Shown here: in pieces, positions 1-8,407 of the stretch
Layout: every line of letters starts with the position of its first letter
Numbering within the stretch: the first letter of the stretch is position 1
Assembly: GCA_014208095.1 (NCBI GenBank)
Contig: JACHMT010000002.1
Location: 248,001 to 312,000, forward strand
From: Actinospineispora eucalypti
Lineage (GTDB): Bacteria > Actinomycetota > Actinomycetes > Mycobacteriales > Pseudonocardiaceae
Reading direction: 5' to 3'
Length of the DNA stretch: 64,000 bases
Notes under the pieces: generated by a model
Seen by the model: only the letters and a program-made list of their open reading frames with translations
The model's database searches: none
What the model was told of the DNA's origin: nothing
Position numbers and translations under genes: made by a program

Positions 1-908
1 GCGCCGGCGTGCCGGTGCACGTTGGTCAGCGCCTCCTGGGCGATCCGGAACGCCGCGGTGTCCAGCGCGGTGGGCAGGGGGCGCGCGGCGCCCTCGGTGC
101 GCACGGTGACCGGCAGGCCGGTGCCGCGCATCCGCTGGGCCAGCGCGTCCAGGCCGGCCAGGCCGGCGGTCGGGGCGAGGGGCAGCTCCTCGTCCACCCG
201 GCGCAGCACGCCGAGCATGCCGCGCAGCTCCACCAGCACCTCCTTGCTGGACGCCTTGATCGCGGTGAGCGCCTCCCGGGCCAGGCCGGGTTGCTCGTCC
301 AGCAGGTGCAGCGCGGTGCCGGCCTGCACGTTGATCAGCGAGACGTGGTGGGCCAGCACGTCGTGCAGGTCCCGGGCGATGCGCAGCCGTTCCTCGGTCG
401 CCCGGGCGCGCGCCTCCTCGGCCCGGGCCAGCCGCTCCCGGGCCAGCCGCTCGCGGCGGCCGCGCAAAAGCTCGCCCAGGGTGAGCAGCACCAGCAGCCA
501 GGCCGCCAGCCCGGAAACGGCCAGGGGCTCGAGCCGCCCCTCGCGCAACCAGAACAGGACGACCATGGCGAGGTAGGTGGGCACGGTGACCAGCCACGCC
601 GCCCGCCGCCGCCGGTGCACCACGGCGTTCACCAGCGCTACCACCACGGACAGCACCACCGGGCCGTACGGGTAGCCCAGCGCCAGGTAGCCGAGCAGCA
701 CGGCGACCGTGGCGACCAGCGTGCCGACGGGGTACCGGCGCCGGGCCGGCAAGGCGGCCGGCCCGAGCAGCAGCAGGACCACCGCGAGCGCGTCCAGGGG
801 CCGCGCGTCCGGCTGCCGGCCGGCCGCGCCGAAGCTGCCCATGACCTGGATGAACCCGGCGGCCAGCGCCGGCAGCAGCAGCCTGGCGTCCAGCGCGACC
901 CGGTTCAC
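1..908 (-). CDS. NarL-type two-component sensor histidine kinase (C-terminus beyond window edge)
   Basis: Read on the minus strand from a GTG at 908, this frame stays open to the window edge, giving about 302 codons. The N-terminal half is a run of hydrophobic segments, as in a membrane sensor. A linker rich in Arg/Glu follows, then the dimerisation/phosphoacceptor motif RIARDLHDVLAHHVS, whose His is the expected autophosphorylation site of the HisKA_3 family. Near the edge comes ALDTAAFRIAQEALTNVHRH, which contains the N box of the ATPase domain. It should phosphorylate a LuxR/NarL-type response regulator, not visible here and probably encoded just outside the window. A TACCGT box lies 7 nt before the GTG, so the mRNA is probably leaderless. 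The signal sensed cannot be deduced. Confidence 0.85.
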   Translation of the reverse strand, partial: MNRVALDARLLLPALAAGFIQVMGSFGAAGRQPDARPLDALAVVLLLLGPAALPARRRYPVGTLVATVAVLLGYLALGYPYGPVVLSVVVALVNAVVHRRRRAAWLVTVPTYLAMVVLFWLREGRLEPLAVSGLAAWLLVLLTLGELLRGRRERLARERLARAEEARARATEERLRIARDLHDVLAHHVSLINVQAGTALHLLDEQPGLAREALTAIKASSKEVLVELRGMLGVLRRVDEELPLAPTAGLAGLDALAQRMRGTGLPVTVRTEGAARPLPTALDTAAFRIAQEALTNVHRHAG

Positions 909-967
909 CGGACAAACGGTAGCGACTCGGGCGCGCCTCCGGCGTCGGCCGACGGTCGACTGCCCGG

Positions 968-1411
968 CTACGCCTCCGGGCGTACGCGGGGGCCGGGCCG
1001 GTTGTCCAGGTGCATGCAGGTCAACCGGCCGGTGCAGATCCGCTTGCCGCGCCCGTCGGTGAGGACCACCTCGAAGGTGGACGTGCTGCGTCCCACGTGC
1101 AGGGGCGTGGCCACCCCGGTGACCAGGCCCTCGGTCGCGCTGCCGTGGTGGGTGCAGGCCAGCTCGAGGCCGACCGGGAAGCGCTCGGGCAGCGTGTGCT
1201 GGGCCGCCGCGACCGAGGCCAGCGTCTCCACCAGCACCCCGCTGGCGCCGCCGTGCAGCAGCCCGAACGGCTGCCGGTTGCCGGCCACCGGCATGGTGCC
1301 GACCACCCGGTCCTTGCCGATCTCCGTGATCTGGATACCCATCCGCTCGGGCAGCTGCTCATCGGGGAACGAGATCGCCGATAGCGGCGGGTTCTGCGAC
1401 TGGATCGACAT
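968..1411 (-). CDS. PaaI-like hotdog-fold thioesterase
   Basis: A 147-residue protein of the single-domain hotdog thioesterase family. The signature is in the middle, GLLHGGASGVLVETLASVAA, where the HGG stretch and the following Glu form the active site that hydrolyses acyl-CoA thioesters. Length is normal for PaaI/YdiI-type enzymes. A C-terminal strand (KRICTGRLTCMHL) completes the fold. Substrate is unknown; family members act on aromatic or menaquinone-pathway acyl-CoAs. The gene lies alone between the kinase and the MocR regulator, all on the minus strand. A TAAGCT box 6 nt before the ATG suggests a leaderless transcript. Confidence 0.85.
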   Translation of the reverse strand: MSIQSQNPPLSAISFPDEQLPERMGIQITEIGKDRVVGTMPVAGNRQPFGLLHGGASGVLVETLASVAAAQHTLPERFPVGLELACTHHGSATEGLVTGVATPLHVGRSTSTFEVVLTDGRGKRICTGRLTCMHLDNRPGPRVRPEA

Positions 1412-1458
1412 CCAGGCAGCTTATGCGGCGGTTACCGGCCGTGTCCGCACGCTGTCGC

Positions 1459-2937
1459 TCAGGCCACCTCGGCGGTCCGGCTGGGCCAGCCGCCGGTCGG
1501 TGCCGGGTCGGAGGAGAGCGCCAGCCAGGCGGCGGTGAGCCGCTCCATGGCCTCGTCGAGGCACGGTTCGGGCAGCGTGTACGGCAGCCGAAGGAACCGC
1601 TCGAAGGCGCCGTCCAGGCCGAACCGGGGGCCGGCGGCGAGCAGCACGCCGTGCCGGCTGGCGCTGGAGACCAGTGCGCTGGACACCGGGGCGTCCAGGT
1701 CCACCCACAGGGAGAGCCCGCCGGTGGGCGCGGAGGCCGTCCAGCCGGGGAAGTGCCGGGTGACCAGCCCGCGCAGGTGGTCCCGGGCGGAGCGCAGCCG
1801 GGGCAGGCGGTCGGCCAGCACGGTGTCGATCGCGTCCAGCAGGTGCTGGGTGATCAGCTGGTCCAGCACCGAGCTGGCGATGTCCACCGAGGCCCGGGAC
1901 CGGGCGATCCGGTCGATCATGGGCCGGCGCGCCCGCACCCAGCCGATGCGCAGGCCGCCCCAGAACGTCTTGCTGGCCGAGCCCACGGTGATGATCGGTG
2001 AGGAGCTGTGTTCCGGCAGGTGGGAGGCCAGCGGCGCGAGCTGCTCCCCGTCCAGCGGGAGCTCGGCCACCGACTCGTCGACCAGCAGGGGGGTGCGGGT
2101 GCGCCGGCCCAGCTCGACCAGCTCGGCGCGCTGCTCGGCGCTCATGCAGAGGCCGGTGGGGTTCTGGAAGTCCGGGATCAGGTACATCAGCCGGGGGCAG
2201 GCGTCCCGTACCGCCGCGGCGATGGTGTCGATGTCCCAGTCCGTGCCGGTGAAACCGACCGGAACCGCTCGGGCGTGCTCGCGGGCGATGGCGTCCAGGG
2301 CGTTCGGGTAGGTGGGGTGCTCCACCAGCACCCGGTCGCCCGGGGAGACCAGGGTGGCGAACACCAGCGCGTTGGCGTGCTGCGCGCCCGAGGTGATCAG
2401 CACCTCGTCCGGCGTGGTCGGCAGGCCGCGTGCGGTGTACCGGGCGGCCACCGCCGCGCGCAGCGAGCGCAGCCCGAACAGCTGGTAACCGCTGCCCGTG
2501 GCGTGGTGGGTCACCCGCTCGGTGGCCCAGTTGAGGGCGGCGGCGAAGGGAGCCGTGGGGGCGGCGGTGGCCGCGTAGGCCAGGTCCAGCGCGGTGCTGT
2601 CGCCGGCCGGGGCGAACGGTGAGAGGTGCTGGACACCGGGAGTCTCGGGCAGCGTGGTCCAGCTGCCCGAGCCGCGCTTGCTGTGCAGGAAGCCGGCCTC
2701 GCGCAGCAGGTCGTAGCCGGCCGCCACGGTGGTGCGGCTGATCGTCAGCGCGGTGGCCAGCTCGCGCTCGGCGGGCAGCCGGGTGCGCACCGGGAGCCGC
2801 CCGTCCAGCACCAGCAGCTTGATCCGCTCGGCCAGCTCGGCATAGGCGGCGGGACTGACCGCGCCGTTGCCCTCGGTGCGCCACTGGCCCAGGTGCTTGG
2901 CCAGCGTGCGGCCGGTCACGTGCCGGTCACCGTTCAT
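1459..2937 (-). CDS. MocR/YczR-type regulator: GntR winged helix fused to a fold-type I aminotransferase domain
   Basis: A 492-residue regulator. The N-terminal GntR winged helix spans about residues 25-95 (LPAERELATALTISRTTVAA). A class I/II aminotransferase-like domain fills the rest. The PLP-lysine motif SASKTFWGGLRIGW is present, as is NPTG (FQNPTGLC), so it probably binds PLP and senses it or an amino-compound. I prefer the ATG at 2937 over the upstream ATG at 2979, because the longer form would place its coding sequence on top of the inverted-repeat operator. It is divergent from a small membrane protein. MocR proteins usually control the adjacent divergent gene and themselves; the best parallel is YczR, which controls a neighbouring membrane protein gene. 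Confidence 0.85.
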   Translation of the reverse strand: MNGDRHVTGRTLAKHLGQWRTEGNGAVSPAAYAELAERIKLLVLDGRLPVRTRLPAERELATALTISRTTVAAGYDLLREAGFLHSKRGSGSWTTLPETPGVQHLSPFAPAGDSTALDLAYAATAAPTAPFAAALNWATERVTHHATGSGYQLFGLRSLRAAVAARYTARGLPTTPDEVLITSGAQHANALVFATLVSPGDRVLVEHPTYPNALDAIAREHARAVPVGFTGTDWDIDTIAAAVRDACPRLMYLIPDFQNPTGLCMSAEQRAELVELGRRTRTPLLVDESVAELPLDGEQLAPLASHLPEHSSSPIITVGSASKTFWGGLRIGWVRARRPMIDRIARSRASVDIASSVLDQLITQHLLDAIDTVLADRLPRLRSARDHLRGLVTRHFPGWTASAPTGGLSLWVDLDAPVSSALVSSASRHGVLLAAGPRFGLDGAFERFLRLPYTLPEPCLDEAMERLTAAWLALSSDPAPTGGWPSRTAEVA

Positions 2938-2958
2938 TTGGCCCAGTCCACTTCGCCG

Positions 2959-2997
2959 GGATTGGCTCTGTTGTCCCAATCCAATTACCCCGATAAT
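2959..2997 (+). promoter_or_regulatory. Divergent promoter with inverted-repeat operator, probable MocR target
   Basis: GGATTGG (2959-2965) and CCAATCC (2976-2982) form a perfect 7-bp inverted repeat with a 10-bp spacer. Another CCAAT begins at 2981. A plausible promoter for the rightward gene is TTGTCC (2971-2976) with GATAAT (2992-2997), so the operator overlaps its -35. This layout fits control of the small membrane protein by the adjacent MocR regulator. The functional assignment is inference. Confidence 0.5.
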
Positions 2998-3020
2998 AGA
3001 GCCACAGGGAGGCGATGGCC

Positions 3021-3392
3021 ATGACTGGACTTTTGATCATGGTGGCACTGGCGGTGCTGCTCGCCGCCTGGGGACCACTGTTCGGGGTGGACTCCCGGGA
3101 CGGCCGTGACTGGTACAACCGCCCGGCGCGCGAGGTTCTTCCCCGGCCGGGGCGGGGCGTCCGGGAGCGGCTGGCCCGCTGCTGGAGCTGGCTGGCCGGG
3201 GCCTGGGACCGCCAGGAGCGGGCCTGGGGTGAGTGCTGGCGGGTCCACCAGCCGTGGCGCGGTGACGACCTGCCGCCGGACTGGGACGAGCTGCACTGGC
3301 GCGTGGTGCGCGGGGAGTACCGGCTGGCCGGCCGGTTGATGCCGCCCCCGACGCCACCCGCCGACCGCTCCGGCGACCCGGCCAACCACTAG
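3021..3392 (+). CDS. Small membrane-anchored protein of unknown function
   Basis: A 123-residue protein with one N-terminal hydrophobic helix (LLIMVALAVLLAAWGPLFG), then a Trp/Arg-rich soluble region with several Trp residues and a proline-rich tail. I do not recognise a family. ATG codons occur at 3015 and 3021. The Shine-Dalgarno AGGGAGG (3006-3012) lies 8 nt before the second but only 2 nt before the first, so 3021 is chosen. Divergence from the MocR regulator suggests it is that regulator's target. Confidence 0.6.
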   Translation: MTGLLIMVALAVLLAAWGPLFGVDSRDGRDWYNRPAREVLPRPGRGVRERLARCWSWLAGAWDRQERAWGECWRVHQPWRGDDLPPDWDELHWRVVRGEYRLAGRLMPPPTPPADRSGDPANH

Positions 3393-3413
3393 CCGGGAAT
3401 AGCCGGGGGAAAG

Positions 3414-3443
3414 CTGTCAGGGGGCGGCCCTAGACTTGCCGAG
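3414..3443 (+). promoter_or_regulatory. polA promoter, RecA-NDp/PafBC-like, leaderless
   Basis: CTGTCAGGG (3414-3422), 8 nt, then TAGACT (3431-3436) matches the mycobacterial DNA-damage promoter pattern tTGTCRgtg-N8-TAnnnT in 7 of the 9 upstream bases. The -10 lies 7 nt before the GTG at 3444, so transcription should begin at the start codon itself. Two further matches occur in front of uvrB and uvrA. Confidence 0.65.
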
Positions 3444-6194
3444 GTGACCGCCACCACCGCCACCTCTGCCACCGACGCCGGCACTCCGACCAGTACTGAC
3501 CAGGGCCAAGCCGAACGCCGTCTGCTCCTGCTCGACGGGCATTCGCTCGCCTACCGGGCGTTCTACGCCCTGCCGGCGGAGAACTTCCGCACCCAGACGG
3601 GGCAGACCACCAACGCGGTGTACGGCTTCACCTCGATGCTGATCAACCTGTTGCGGGACGAGCAACCGACGCACCTGGCGGTGGCGTTCGACGTGTCCCG
3701 GCGGACCTTCCGGTCCGAGGCGTTCGCCGAGTACAAAGCCAACCGGACCAGCACCCCGGACGACTTCCGGGGCCAGGTGGAGCTGATCCGCGAGGTGCTG
3801 AACGCGCTGGCCGTGCCGTCAATGGCGGTGGAGGGCTACGAGGCCGACGACATCATCGCCACGCTCACCACGCAGGCGGTGGACGCGGGCTACCGGGTGG
3901 AGATCTGCACCGGAGACCGGGATGCGTTCCAGCTGGTCGGGGACGCGGTGACGGTGCTCTACCCGAAGCGCGGGGTGTCCGACCTGGCCCGGGTGGACCC
4001 GGCCGAGGTGAACACCCGCTACGGGCTGTCGCCCGCGCAGTACCCCGACTTCGCCGCCCTGCGCGGCGACCCCAGCGACAACCTGCCGTCCATCCCGGGC
4101 GTGGGGGAGAAGACCGCCGCCAAGTGGATCAGGGAGTTCGGCTCGCTGGCGGAGCTGACCGACCGGGTGGACGAGGTCAAGGGCAAGGCCGGCGACGCGC
4201 TGCGGGCGAACCTGGCCAACGTCACCCTCAACCGGCAGCTCACCGAGCTGGTCCGGGAGGTGCCGCTGGAGCTGGCGCCGGACGACCTCGCGGTGCGGGC
4301 CTGGGACCGTGACGCGGTGCACCGGCTGTTCGACGAGCTGGAGTTCCGGGTGCTGCGCGAGCGGCTGTTCGCCACGCTGGCCAGCGCGGAGCCGGAGGCG
4401 GAGTCGGGTTTCGAGGTCCAGGGTGGCCCGCTCGCGCCCGGTGAGCTGGGGGACTGGCTGGCCGAGCACGCCGCCGACGGCCGCCGGGTGGGGCTGGCCT
4501 TCCACGGCAACGTGGGCAGCTGGCTGGGCCGGGACGTGGACGGCATCGCGCTGGCCGGCGCGGACGGCCACGGCGGCTACGTGGACGTCACCGCGCTCAC
4601 CCCGGAGGACGAGGCCGCGCTCGGCGAGTGGCTGGCCGACCCGACCAGGCCGAAGGCGGCGCACGACGTGAAGGGCGCGCTGCACGCGCTGCGCCTGCGC
4701 GGCTGGACGGTGGCCGGCCTGACCAGCGACACCGCGTTGGCCGCCTACCTGGTCCGGCCCGGCCAGCGCAGCTTCGACCTGGCCGACCTGGCGCTGCGTT
4801 ACCTCCGCCGCGAGCTGCGCGCCGAGGGCGATCCGGAGGACGGCCAGCTGTCCCTGCTCGGCGGCGTGGAGGAGGCCGACCAGCAGCGGGCCCAGGCGGA
4901 GATCCTGCGCGCCCACGCGGTCGGCGAGCTGGCCGACGCGCTGGACCTGGAGCTGGGCAAGCTGGGCGGGGCCAAGCTGCTCCAGGAGCTGGAGCTGCCG
5001 CTGCTCGGCGTGCTGGCCGACCTGGAGCGGGCCGGCATCGCGGTGGACGGGGACCTGCTCGCCGCGCTCGAGGCGGACTTCGCCGCGCAGGTCAAGCAGG
5101 CCGCCCAGGACGCGTACTCGCAGATCGGCAAGGAGATCAACCTGGGCTCGCCGAAACAGTTGCAGGTGGTGCTGTTCGACGAGCTGGGCATGCCGAAGAC
5201 CAAGCGCACCAAGACCGGCTACACCACCGACGCCGATGCGCTGCAGAGCCTGTTCGAGCAGACCCAGCACCCGTTCCTCTCCCACCTGCTCCTGCACCGC
5301 GACGCCACCCGGCTCAAGGTCACCGTGGACGGCCTGCTCAAGTCGATCGACGACGACGGCCGCATCCACACCACCTACAGCCAGACCATCGCCGCCACCG
5401 GGCGGCTGTCGTCCACCGAGCCGAACCTGCAGAACGTGCCGATCCGGACCGCCGCCGGCCGGCGCATCCGGGAGACCTTCGTGGTCGGGGGCGGCTACGC
5501 CGAGCTGCTGACCGCCGACTACAGCCAGATCGAGATGCGCATCATGGCGCACCTGTCCAAGGACGAGGCCCTGGTCGAGGCGTTCCGCTCGCACCACGAC
5601 TTCCACGCGGAGACCGCCGCCAAGGTGTTCGGGGTGAACGCCGCCGAGGTGAGCGTCGAGCAGCGGGCGAAGATCAAGGCGATGAACTACGGGCTGGCCT
5701 ACGGGCTGTCCGCGTTCGGGCTCTCCGGCCAGCTGCGCATCTCCACCGAGGAGGCGCGCGGCCTGATGGACGGCTACTTCGAGACCTTCGGCGGCGTGCG
5801 GGACTACCTGCGCAGCGTGGTGGACCAGGCGCGCAAGGACGGCTACACCGAGACCATGCTCGGCCGGCGCCGCTACCTGCCCGACCTGACCAGCGACAAC
5901 CGGCAGCGCCGGGAGATGGCCGAGCGGATGGCGCTGAACGCCCCCATCCAGGGCAGCGCGGCGGACATCATCAAGGTGGCGATGCTGCGGGTGCACGGAG
6001 CGCTGGCCGAGGCCGGCCTGCGCTCCCGGATGCTGCTGCAGGTGCACGACGAGCTGGTGCTCGAGGTGGCCGAGGGGGAGCGGGACGCGGTCCGTGAGCT
6101 GGTGTGCGACCAGATGGGCGCGGCGCACGAGCTGTCCGTGCCGCTCGAGGTCTCCGTCGGTTTCGGGCGCAGCTGGGACGACGCCGCGCACTGA
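3444..6194 (+). CDS. polA: DNA polymerase I
   Basis: A 916-residue family A DNA polymerase for Okazaki-fragment processing and repair gap filling. The N-terminal 5'-nuclease domain (about residues 28-320) begins with LLLLDGHSLAYRAF and has the helix-hairpin-helix region DNLPSIPGVGEKTAAKW. The central 3'-5' exonuclease-like region (about 340-520) lacks the usual catalytic carboxylates near its start, as in other actinobacterial PolA proteins, so proofreading is probably absent. The polymerase domain carries motif A (LLTADYSQIEMRIMAHLS), motif B/O helix (RAKIKAMNYGLAYGLSAFG) and motif C (LLQVHDELVLEV). The GTG start is set by a -10 box 7 nt upstream. The promoter resembles DNA-damage promoters. 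Confidence 0.97.
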   Translation: MTATTATSATDAGTPTSTDQGQAERRLLLLDGHSLAYRAFYALPAENFRTQTGQTTNAVYGFTSMLINLLRDEQPTHLAVAFDVSRRTFRSEAFAEYKANRTSTPDDFRGQVELIREVLNALAVPSMAVEGYEADDIIATLTTQAVDAGYRVEICTGDRDAFQLVGDAVTVLYPKRGVSDLARVDPAEVNTRYGLSPAQYPDFAALRGDPSDNLPSIPGVGEKTAAKWIREFGSLAELTDRVDEVKGKAGDALRANLANVTLNRQLTELVREVPLELAPDDLAVRAWDRDAVHRLFDELEFRVLRERLFATLASAEPEAESGFEVQGGPLAPGELGDWLAEHAADGRRVGLAFHGNVGSWLGRDVDGIALAGADGHGGYVDVTALTPEDEAALGEWLADPTRPKAAHDVKGALHALRLRGWTVAGLTSDTALAAYLVRPGQRSFDLADLALRYLRRELRAEGDPEDGQLSLLGGVEEADQQRAQAEILRAHAVGELADALDLELGKLGGAKLLQELELPLLGVLADLERAGIAVDGDLLAALEADFAAQVKQAAQDAYSQIGKEINLGSPKQLQVVLFDELGMPKTKRTKTGYTTDADALQSLFEQTQHPFLSHLLLHRDATRLKVTVDGLLKSIDDDGRIHTTYSQTIAATGRLSSTEPNLQNVPIRTAAGRRIRETFVVGGGYAELLTADYSQIEMRIMAHLSKDEALVEAFRSHHDFHAETAAKVFGVNAAEVSVEQRAKIKAMNYGLAYGLSAFGLSGQLRISTEEARGLMDGYFETFGGVRDYLRSVVDQARKDGYTETMLGRRRYLPDLTSDNRQRREMAERMALNAPIQGSAADIIKVAMLRVHGALAEAGLRSRMLLQVHDELVLEVAEGERDAVRELVCDQMGAAHELSVPLEVSVGFGRSWDDAAH

Positions 6195-6203
6195 CGCGAC
6201 GGG

Positions 6204-6455
6204 TCAGCCCGGGGCGAGCCGGTGGGGCAGCGCGGCCAGCCGGAAGCGCCGCCAGAAGAACGCGTCGGCGGTGTGCTGGTCGGCGAAGAACGGCCGGAGC
6301 GCGTTCGGGTCACCGCCGGCGTAGGCCTGGTAGTAGCGCTGGATCAGGTCGACCCGCGGATTTCCCGCGCTGGTCGGTTCGACCCGGGGCGCGCCGCCGG
6401 CGAGCAGCGCGGTGGCCGCCAGACCGGCGACGGTGGCGGTGCCGTGCAGGACATG
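6204..6455 (-). pseudogene. SnoaL/NTF2-like short protein without a clear start codon
   Basis: On the minus strand the frame ending at 6204 reads like a real protein: a hydrophobic AATALLAGGA stretch, then VDLIQRYYQAYAGGDPNALR and FFADQHTADAFFWRRF, typical of the first helices of an NTF2/SnoaL fold. In that frame no ATG, GTG or TTG lies between the AraC gene and this stretch. An ATG at about 6455 is one frame off. It is either a decayed gene, a gene with a rare CTG start (LHGTATV...) or one with a sequencing error. It is also short for the family (about 80 versus 120 or more residues), so truncation is likely. Confidence 0.35.
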
Positions 6456-6515
6456 GCCCGGCCGTCGCGCCGGACCGGGTAGAGTCCCGGTTCGTCCCAG
6501 CGGAGGAGCTGCCCG

Positions 6516-6992
6516 GTGACCGACCTCGCGGCCCCGACCCGGCGCGCCCCGGCCGTGCCGGTGGTGCCGGCCGTGCCGGTGGTGGTGCGGCTGCGGCGGG
6601 CCCGCGACCTGATGGACCGGTGCTACGCCGAGCCCCTGGACCTGGACGCGCTGGCCGCCGAGGCCGGGTTCTCCCGGTACCACTTCGCCCGGGCGTTCCG
6701 CGCGACCTACGGCGAGACCCCACGCGCGTACCTCACCCGCCGGCGGGTCGAACGGGCCAAGGACCTGCTGCGTTCGGCGGACATCACGGTCACCGAGGTG
6801 TGCATGCTGGTCGGGTTCAGCAGCCTGGGTTCGTTCAGCAGCCGGTTCCGCGAGCTGGTCGGCCTGCCGCCTTCGGAGTACCGGCGGCGCAACTGGACCG
6901 AGCGCGCGCCGCTGCCGGTGCCCGGCTGCTTCGTGATGGCCTGGACCAGGACAGCAATCGCGGAGAAGCGCGGCGATCATCCGGCTCAATAG
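6516..6992 (+). CDS. AraC-family regulator, DNA-binding domain only
   Basis: A 158-residue protein made almost entirely of the AraC/XylS double helix-turn-helix. The first helix region is LDLDALAAEAGFSRYHFARA and the second VTEVCMLVGFSSLGSFSSRF, followed by PPSEYRRR. No ligand-binding domain is fused. The GTG start at 6516 is preceded by the Shine-Dalgarno CGGAGGAG at normal spacing, and TAGAGT (6480-6485) is a possible -10. It sits 10 bp upstream of a VOC-family gene. This AraC-VOC pair is common in actinobacteria and suggests the two are co-transcribed and that the VOC protein is the regulated product. Confidence 0.85.
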   Translation: MTDLAAPTRRAPAVPVVPAVPVVVRLRRARDLMDRCYAEPLDLDALAAEAGFSRYHFARAFRATYGETPRAYLTRRRVERAKDLLRSADITVTEVCMLVGFSSLGSFSSRFRELVGLPPSEYRRRNWTERAPLPVPGCFVMAWTRTAIAEKRGDHPAQ

Positions 6993-7002
6993 CCTGCGCA
7001 CC

Positions 7003-7422
7003 ATGATTAACGCGTTCTCGCATATGTGCATCTACGTGCTCGACCAGGACTCGGCCAAGGCCTTCTACACCGAGAAGCCGGGCTTCACCCTGATCGGCGA
7101 CCACGACATGGGCGACGGTATCCAGTGGCTCACGGTCAGCCCGCCGAACCAGCCCGACCTGGAGGTTGTGCTCGCCGACTGCCGGATGGGGCACGACGCG
7201 GAGACCGCCGACCAGCTCCGGGCGTTGGTGGCCAAGGGGGCCATCGGCCCCGGGGTGCTGGCCACCGACGACTGCCAGAAGTCCTACGAGGAGCTGTCCG
7301 CGCGCGGCGTGGAGTTCCTGCAGGCGCCGACCGAGCGGTTCTACGGCACGGAGGCGCTGCTGCGCGACGACTCCGGGAACTGGTTCAGCCTGAGCAAGCG
7401 GGCGCCGGTTTCCGGCAGCTGA
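7003..7422 (+). CDS. VOC-superfamily (glyoxalase/bleomycin-resistance-like) protein
   Basis: A 139-residue VOC protein with two beta-alpha-beta-beta-beta modules: SHMCIYVLDQDSAKAFYTEK at the start, then a second module with ELSARGVEFLQAPTERFYG and LLRDDSGNWFSL. His at the first strand and Glu/Asp-type residues later could bind a divalent metal. VOC proteins act as lyases, dioxygenases or drug-binding proteins; the substrate here is unknown. It follows the AraC gene closely. Its 3' end overlaps the convergent methyltransferase gene by 38 bp. Confidence 0.85.
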   Translation: MINAFSHMCIYVLDQDSAKAFYTEKPGFTLIGDHDMGDGIQWLTVSPPNQPDLEVVLADCRMGHDAETADQLRALVAKGAIGPGVLATDDCQKSYEELSARGVEFLQAPTERFYGTEALLRDDSGNWFSLSKRAPVSGS

Positions 7423-8230
7423 AGATCGCGGTGCCGGGGAAGAGGTCGCCGCGCAGCGGCGACCACTGTCCCCAGGTGTCGTCCAGGTCGGCGGGCCACT
7501 CCGGTTCGACCAGGTCGACCAGTTCGAGGCCGGCGGCCACGATGTCCCGGACCCGGTCACCCAGGGTGCGGTGGTGCTCCACGTACGCGGGCGCACCGGA
7601 GCCGTCCACCTCCAGATAGGGCGAGCGGTCGAAGTAGGACTGGGTGACGGTGAGGCCGGCCGGACCGGGATCGTCCGGGAAGATCCACCTGATCGGGTGG
7701 TTTACCGCAAATATCCAGCGGCCCCCCGGTCGGAGCACCCGGGCCACCTCCCGCATCACCCGTCCCGGGTCGGCCACGAAGGGCACCGCCCCGAAGGCCG
7801 AGCACACGATGTCGAAGACCCCGTCGGCGAACGGCAGCCGCTCCGCGTCGGCCTGCACCAGCGGCACGGCCACCCCGGTCCGTTGGGCGGCCAGTGCCGC
7901 CTGGCGAAGCATGCCCGAGGACAGGTCCATGCCCACCGCGGCGGCACCCTGCCCGACCAGCCAGCGGGCGCACGAGGCGGCGCCGCAGCCCAGCTCAAGG
8001 ACCTGCGCGCCGACCAACGAGGCGGGTTCGCCGAGGAGCCGGGCGTCCGCCTCGCGCAGCCGTTCGGGGCACCAGACGAAGTCCGCGTCGCCCAGGAACT
8101 CGCCGTGCTCGGCCTGGTAGTCCACCGCGTCCGCGTCCCACCAGCGGCGGTTCGCGCGGGCCGACTCGGTCGAGGAGACGCTCCGCCGGGCCACCCTGGT
8201 CTCACCCAGCGGGTGATCCGTCACGTTCAC
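7385..8230 (-). CDS. Class I SAM-dependent methyltransferase
   Basis: A 281-residue methyltransferase. The SAM-binding motif I is VLELGCGAASCARWL; motif II is GVFDIVCSAFGAVPF; the following helix VMREVARVLRPGGRWIF is typical of the UbiE/Methyltransf_11 group. The N-terminus (ANRRWWDADAVDYQAEHGEF) and C-terminus (WPADLDDTWGQWSPLRGDLF) match an actinobacterial clade I remember beside rpsA; the substrate is unknown. It is divergent from rpsA and convergent with the VOC gene, overlapping the latter by 38 bp. Confidence 0.85.
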   Translation of the reverse strand: MNVTDHPLGETRVARRSVSSTESARANRRWWDADAVDYQAEHGEFLGDADFVWCPERLREADARLLGEPASLVGAQVLELGCGAASCARWLVGQGAAAVGMDLSSGMLRQAALAAQRTGVAVPLVQADAERLPFADGVFDIVCSAFGAVPFVADPGRVMREVARVLRPGGRWIFAVNHPIRWIFPDDPGPAGLTVTQSYFDRSPYLEVDGSGAPAYVEHHRTLGDRVRDIVAAGLELVDLVEPEWPADLDDTWGQWSPLRGDLFPGTAIFSCRKPAPACSG

Positions 8231-8280
8231 CCACGCATCTTGGCGGGGGGAATTGGGGGCGGTTCAGCACGGGGGCGGCG

Positions 8281-8407
8281 TTGCCCGCCCGATCGGGTGA
8301 CGCGTAGCATGAAGGTGCAAGGGTATACGCATCCCCTTACACGTCCATCCGTGCGGCTCAAACCGCCCGTCCACGCCACATCTATCCATACCGGAGCTAC
8401 CCACCGC
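8281..8407 (+). promoter_or_regulatory. rpsA promoter and about 95-nt 5' leader
   Basis: TTGCCC (8281-8286), 18 nt, TAGCAT (8305-8310) form a housekeeping-type promoter. The transcript would carry a leader of roughly 90 nt ending in CCGGAG about 12 nt before the ATG. A leader of this size leaves room for translational autoregulation, as known for S1 in enterobacteria, but I see no specific structure. Confidence 0.45.

Noticed and set aside
9..1538. Long rightward open frame opposite the histidine kinase and thioesterase
   Set aside because: Gln/Arg/Gly-rich composition without any domain; it is the high-GC shadow of two well-supported minus-strand genes.
1421..2884. Second long minus-strand frame overlapping the MocR gene
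   Set aside because: Arg/Ala/Gly-rich shadow; the other frame contains both the winged helix and the aminotransferase motifs.
3819..6191. 790-codon frame antisense to polA
   Set aside because: Composition rich in Gln, His, Val and Leu with no motifs; mirror of polA codon bias.
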